From the NCBI GenBank assembly GCA_017853885.1, contig JAFMIR010000001.1, positions 186,001 through 250,000 of the forward strand: 64,000 nucleotides of DNA, written 5' to 3'. Numbering within the stretch: the stretch's first letter is position 1; every line of letters starts with the position of its first letter. Positions 62,128 through 64,000 of this stretch are shown here, piece by piece. A model generated the notes under the pieces. That model was not told the origin of the DNA. It ran no database searches and was given only the letters and a program-made list of their open reading frames with translations. The position numbers and the translations under genes were made by a program. The DNA is from Prosthecobacter sp. (GTDB lineage Bacteria; Verrucomicrobiota; Verrucomicrobiia; Verrucomicrobiales; Verrucomicrobiaceae).

Positions 62128-62817
62128 ATGAGCTCAAAGACTGTCGTGATCACCGGCTGCACGCGAGGCCTTGGACAGGCCATGATTCCTTTGTTTGTCA
62201 AAGCCGGCTGGAAGGTGGCTGGATGTGCTAGGGATGCGCAGCGTCTCACAGACATGAGCAAGTTGCATCCAGCGCCGCACTGGTTCACGCGTTGTAATGT
62301 GGCAATCGAAGAGGAGGTGGCGGCTTTTTGCGCCGGTGTTTTGGAGCGATTTGGGACCCCAGACCTCGTCTTGAACAATGCGGCAATCATCCATCCGAAT
62401 GCACCGCTATGGGAAACGAGCGCAGCTGACTTTGGTCGCATCATCGACATCAACATCAAGGGACCTGCGGCCATGATGCGACACCTGCTGCCAGCGATGC
62501 TGAAGCGTGGCGAAGGCGTAATCGTGAACTTTTCGTCGGGCTGGGGGCGCTGCACGGCCGCAGAGGTGGCTCCTTACTGCGCGACGAAGTATGCCATCGA
62601 GGGTCTGAGCATGGCGACGGCACAAGACACAGGCGGCAAAGTGGCTGTGATCCCGGTGAATCCGGGCATCATCGACACGGACATGCTGCGCAGCACATTC
62701 GGCGATAACGCGGGTGATTTTCCGGATGCGAAAACGTGGGCGAAAAAGGCGGTGCCCTTCTTCATGAAGCTGGGACCGAAGGACAACGGCAGGCCGCTGA
62801 CCGTACCTGGGGGCTGA
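62128..62817 (+). CDS. Short-chain dehydrogenase/reductase
   Basis: 229 residues. NAD(P)-binding motif TGCTRGLGQAM begins at ~10, NNAAIIHP at ~89, catalytic Ser in VNFSSGWGRC (~137) and Tyr-x-x-x-Lys in YCATKYAIEG (~151). PVNPGIIDTDM closes the substrate pocket. It is cytoplasmic, without signal peptide. It follows the second PSCyt1/PSD1 gene by 15 bp and probably ends the GntR-led operon. It could handle the low-molecular product released by the secreted proteins, which is inference. The convergent heme protein gene and its terminator follow. Confidence 0.92.
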   Translation: MSSKTVVITGCTRGLGQAMIPLFVKAGWKVAGCARDAQRLTDMSKLHPAPHWFTRCNVAIEEEVAAFCAGVLERFGTPDLVLNNAAIIHPNAPLWETSAADFGRIIDINIKGPAAMMRHLLPAMLKRGEGVIVNFSSGWGRCTAAEVAPYCATKYAIEGLSMATAQDTGGKVAVIPVNPGIIDTDMLRSTFGDNAGDFPDAKTWAKKAVPFFMKLGPKDNGRPLTVPGG

Positions 62818-62843
62818 AAAAAGGGCGGGAATGTCATCCCACC
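62817..62843 (-). terminator. Rho-independent terminator of the CxxCH heme protein gene
   Basis: Minus strand GGTGGGA - TGACA - TTCCCGCC (one G-U pair and one unpaired base) followed by CTTTTTT, 10 bases after the stop at 62854. It also abuts the SDR stop on the other strand. Confidence 0.7.
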
Positions 62844-62853
62844 TTAAGCAGAG

Positions 62854-64000
62854 TTATTTGAGGGTTTGAAGCCACGCAACGAGATCGGCAAGGCCTTGCG
62901 GGCCGATGGCGCCAGCGAGTCCCGGCGGCATCAGTGAGTCCTTTAGCTCCTCCTTCTTGACGATACTGACCTTTTTGACGGTGGTGGAAGCCCCACCAGC
63001 CATGCGCAGCGTCAATTCGGCATCCGTTTCACTCACGACATAGCCCATGACGGCTTGACCTTCCTTCGTCGTCACGTTTTGGCCGACGAAGCTGTGCTCG
63101 ATGGCGGCGCTGGGGTAGAGGATGGCGGTGAAGAGGCCGTCCTGACTGAGTTTCGCGCCGATTTGCGTGAGATCGGGGCCGAAGTCGATGAACTGGCCTT
63201 TGACGCGGTGGCAGGCTACGCAACCGGCCTGCATGAACATGGCCTGACCTTTGACTGCATCGCCCTTCAGCTTCATGAGTTCGGGCAGTTTGGGGAAATT
63301 GGCCAGACCTTGCGCCGCGGGCAGCGGCAGCTCGCGGGAGGCTTGATCGCGCAGACCGGCATCGGTGCTGCGACTGAGCGCGAGGGCGGCCTGATCTTTG
63401 AATGGGGGCGGCAATTTGCCTTCCGACTGCCATTTCAGGATGGCGCGACCGCCTTCGCCGCTGAGCGCGAGGGCGTCGATGAGCACGCGGCGCACGTCCT
63501 CGCGCTTCTCCGGCCAGAAATGCTGGTTCATGACAGCCACCGCCGCGCGATCACTCACCCGACCGAGCGCCGCGATGAGCGCCTTGGCCGATTTGGCGTC
63601 CGCATCCTTCAAAAAGCGCAACGCGCCATCCCGGTTCGCCGCGATGAGCCGCGCCGCGTTCACCGACTCCGGAGCGTTCGGGTTCGCGCTGATGAAATCG
63701 AGCAGTTCCTTCTCAAAGCCCGTCAGGTTCAGCTTTTCGACCAGCGCCACAAACTCCGGTTTGCCCACCACTGGCTTCAAAAGCGAGTCGAGGCGCGCTT
63801 TGGCCTCGGGATTCGAGGTGATGGCATTGCGGTCGAGCAACGCGGTGGCTGCGAGGGCCGTTTCGGCATCGGCTTTGAGGAAGATGGTCAAAGCGGCGGC
63901 GGAGACTTCGGCGGGGTGTTTGTAGGAGAGGAGTTGGAGGGCACGAAGGAGACCAAGAGGTTTGGATTTAGCGATCCTAGCCGATTGTTTGTTTCCTACA
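62854..64000 (-). CDS. PVC-type CxxCH heme-binding protein, 5' part outside the window
   Basis: The track begins at a TTG (63891), but the same frame is open to the window end (ARIAKSKPLGLLRALQLLSY upstream of it). This is thus the C-terminal ~382 residues of a longer gene. Visible parts are HEAT-like helical repeats (for example AKALIAALGRVSDRAAVAVM) and a C-terminal cytochrome-c-like domain. The heme motif is CVACHRVKG, followed by FGPDLTQIGAKLSQDGLFTAIL and a SLMPPGL...LADLVAWLQTLK end. The same C-terminal domain closes the 1363-residue protein at 41.5-45.6 kb. A sugar-dehydrogenase propeller is expected upstream, outside the window. Confidence 0.88.
   Translation of the reverse strand, partial: VGNKQSARIAKSKPLGLLRALQLLSYKHPAEVSAAALTIFLKADAETALAATALLDRNAITSNPEAKARLDSLLKPVVGKPEFVALVEKLNLTGFEKELLDFISANPNAPESVNAARLIAANRDGALRFLKDADAKSAKALIAALGRVSDRAAVAVMNQHFWPEKREDVRRVLIDALALSGEGGRAILKWQSEGKLPPPFKDQAALALSRSTDAGLRDQASRELPLPAAQGLANFPKLPELMKLKGDAVKGQAMFMQAGCVACHRVKGQFIDFGPDLTQIGAKLSQDGLFTAILYPSAAIEHSFVGQNVTTKEGQAVMGYVVSETDAELTLRMAGGASTTVKKVSIVKKEELKDSLMPPGLAGAIGPQGLADLVAWLQTLK

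Overview
The window looks like a chromosome segment of a Verrucomicrobiota bacterium, probably Verrucomicrobiales in the Prosthecobacter neighbourhood. That assignment is an inference from gene families. There are four secreted cytochrome-like PSCyt1/DUF1549/DUF1553 proteins, a DUF1501 partner, several DUF1080 proteins, two PVC-type CxxCH heme proteins, a sulfatase and a GlgE. The DNA is moderately GC-rich by eye, except for an AT-richer patch at about 5.7-9.7 kb. Housekeeping genes (apt, glnD, hemC, tgt, GTP-dependent pckG, two tRNAs) sit among accessory degradative genes. I saw no CRISPR array, prophage, IS element or replication origin.

Layout. 0-3.9 kb (+): two ExbD-like proteins (the first cut by the window edge), a secreted alpha/beta esterase and a histone-deacetylase-fold deacetylase. 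3.9-9.4 kb: pckG, a membrane-anchored heparinase-like protein and an FHA protein. 9.7-16.5 kb: apt, glnD, an AEC transporter, hemC and an N,N-dimethylformamidase-like protein. 16.6-18.6 kb: a Ton motor set split over both strands (exbD-like and tonB-like forward, exbB-like reverse). 19-24 kb: tRNA-Glu, a sulfatase, a Sel1 protein and a DUF116-polyprenyl synthetase fusion. 23.8-30.1 kb: two large secreted heme/DUF1553 proteins. 30.1-34.5 kb: glgE, a CheY-metallo-beta-lactamase fusion and a metal-binding lipoprotein. 34.5-38.6 kb: a decayed gene, then a DUF1080 protein and two esterases. 38.6-41.5 kb: an adenylate kinase-like protein and a tgt with a methyltransferase-like tail. 41.5-48 kb: a 1363-residue multidomain heme protein opposite an S9 peptidase.

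Two coherent gene sets stand out. At 48-53 kb (-) an apparent operon runs phrB-type photolyase, TspO, SDR, lipocalin, SOUL heme protein, DUF2256, DUF3253, then Nif3. The first five genes are joined by 4-bp stop/start overlaps, and DUF2256/DUF3253 by another. The content points to repair and protection under light or photooxidative stress. At 54.6-62.8 kb (+) a GntR/FCD regulator, with a perfect 17-bp palindrome (AATTGGTCTGACCAATT) two bases before its likely start, leads PSCyt1/PSD1 - DUF1501 - PSCyt1/PSD1 - SDR. The gene borders are tight, so this is probably a self-regulated operon for extracellular processing of a specific glycan or organic substrate. The four PSCyt1/PSD1 paralogues carry different jelly-roll or binding modules at the same internal position, which suggests one secreted heme scaffold adapted to different ligands.

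Most long ORFs in the supplied track that lie opposite these genes are GC-driven shadows and were left out.
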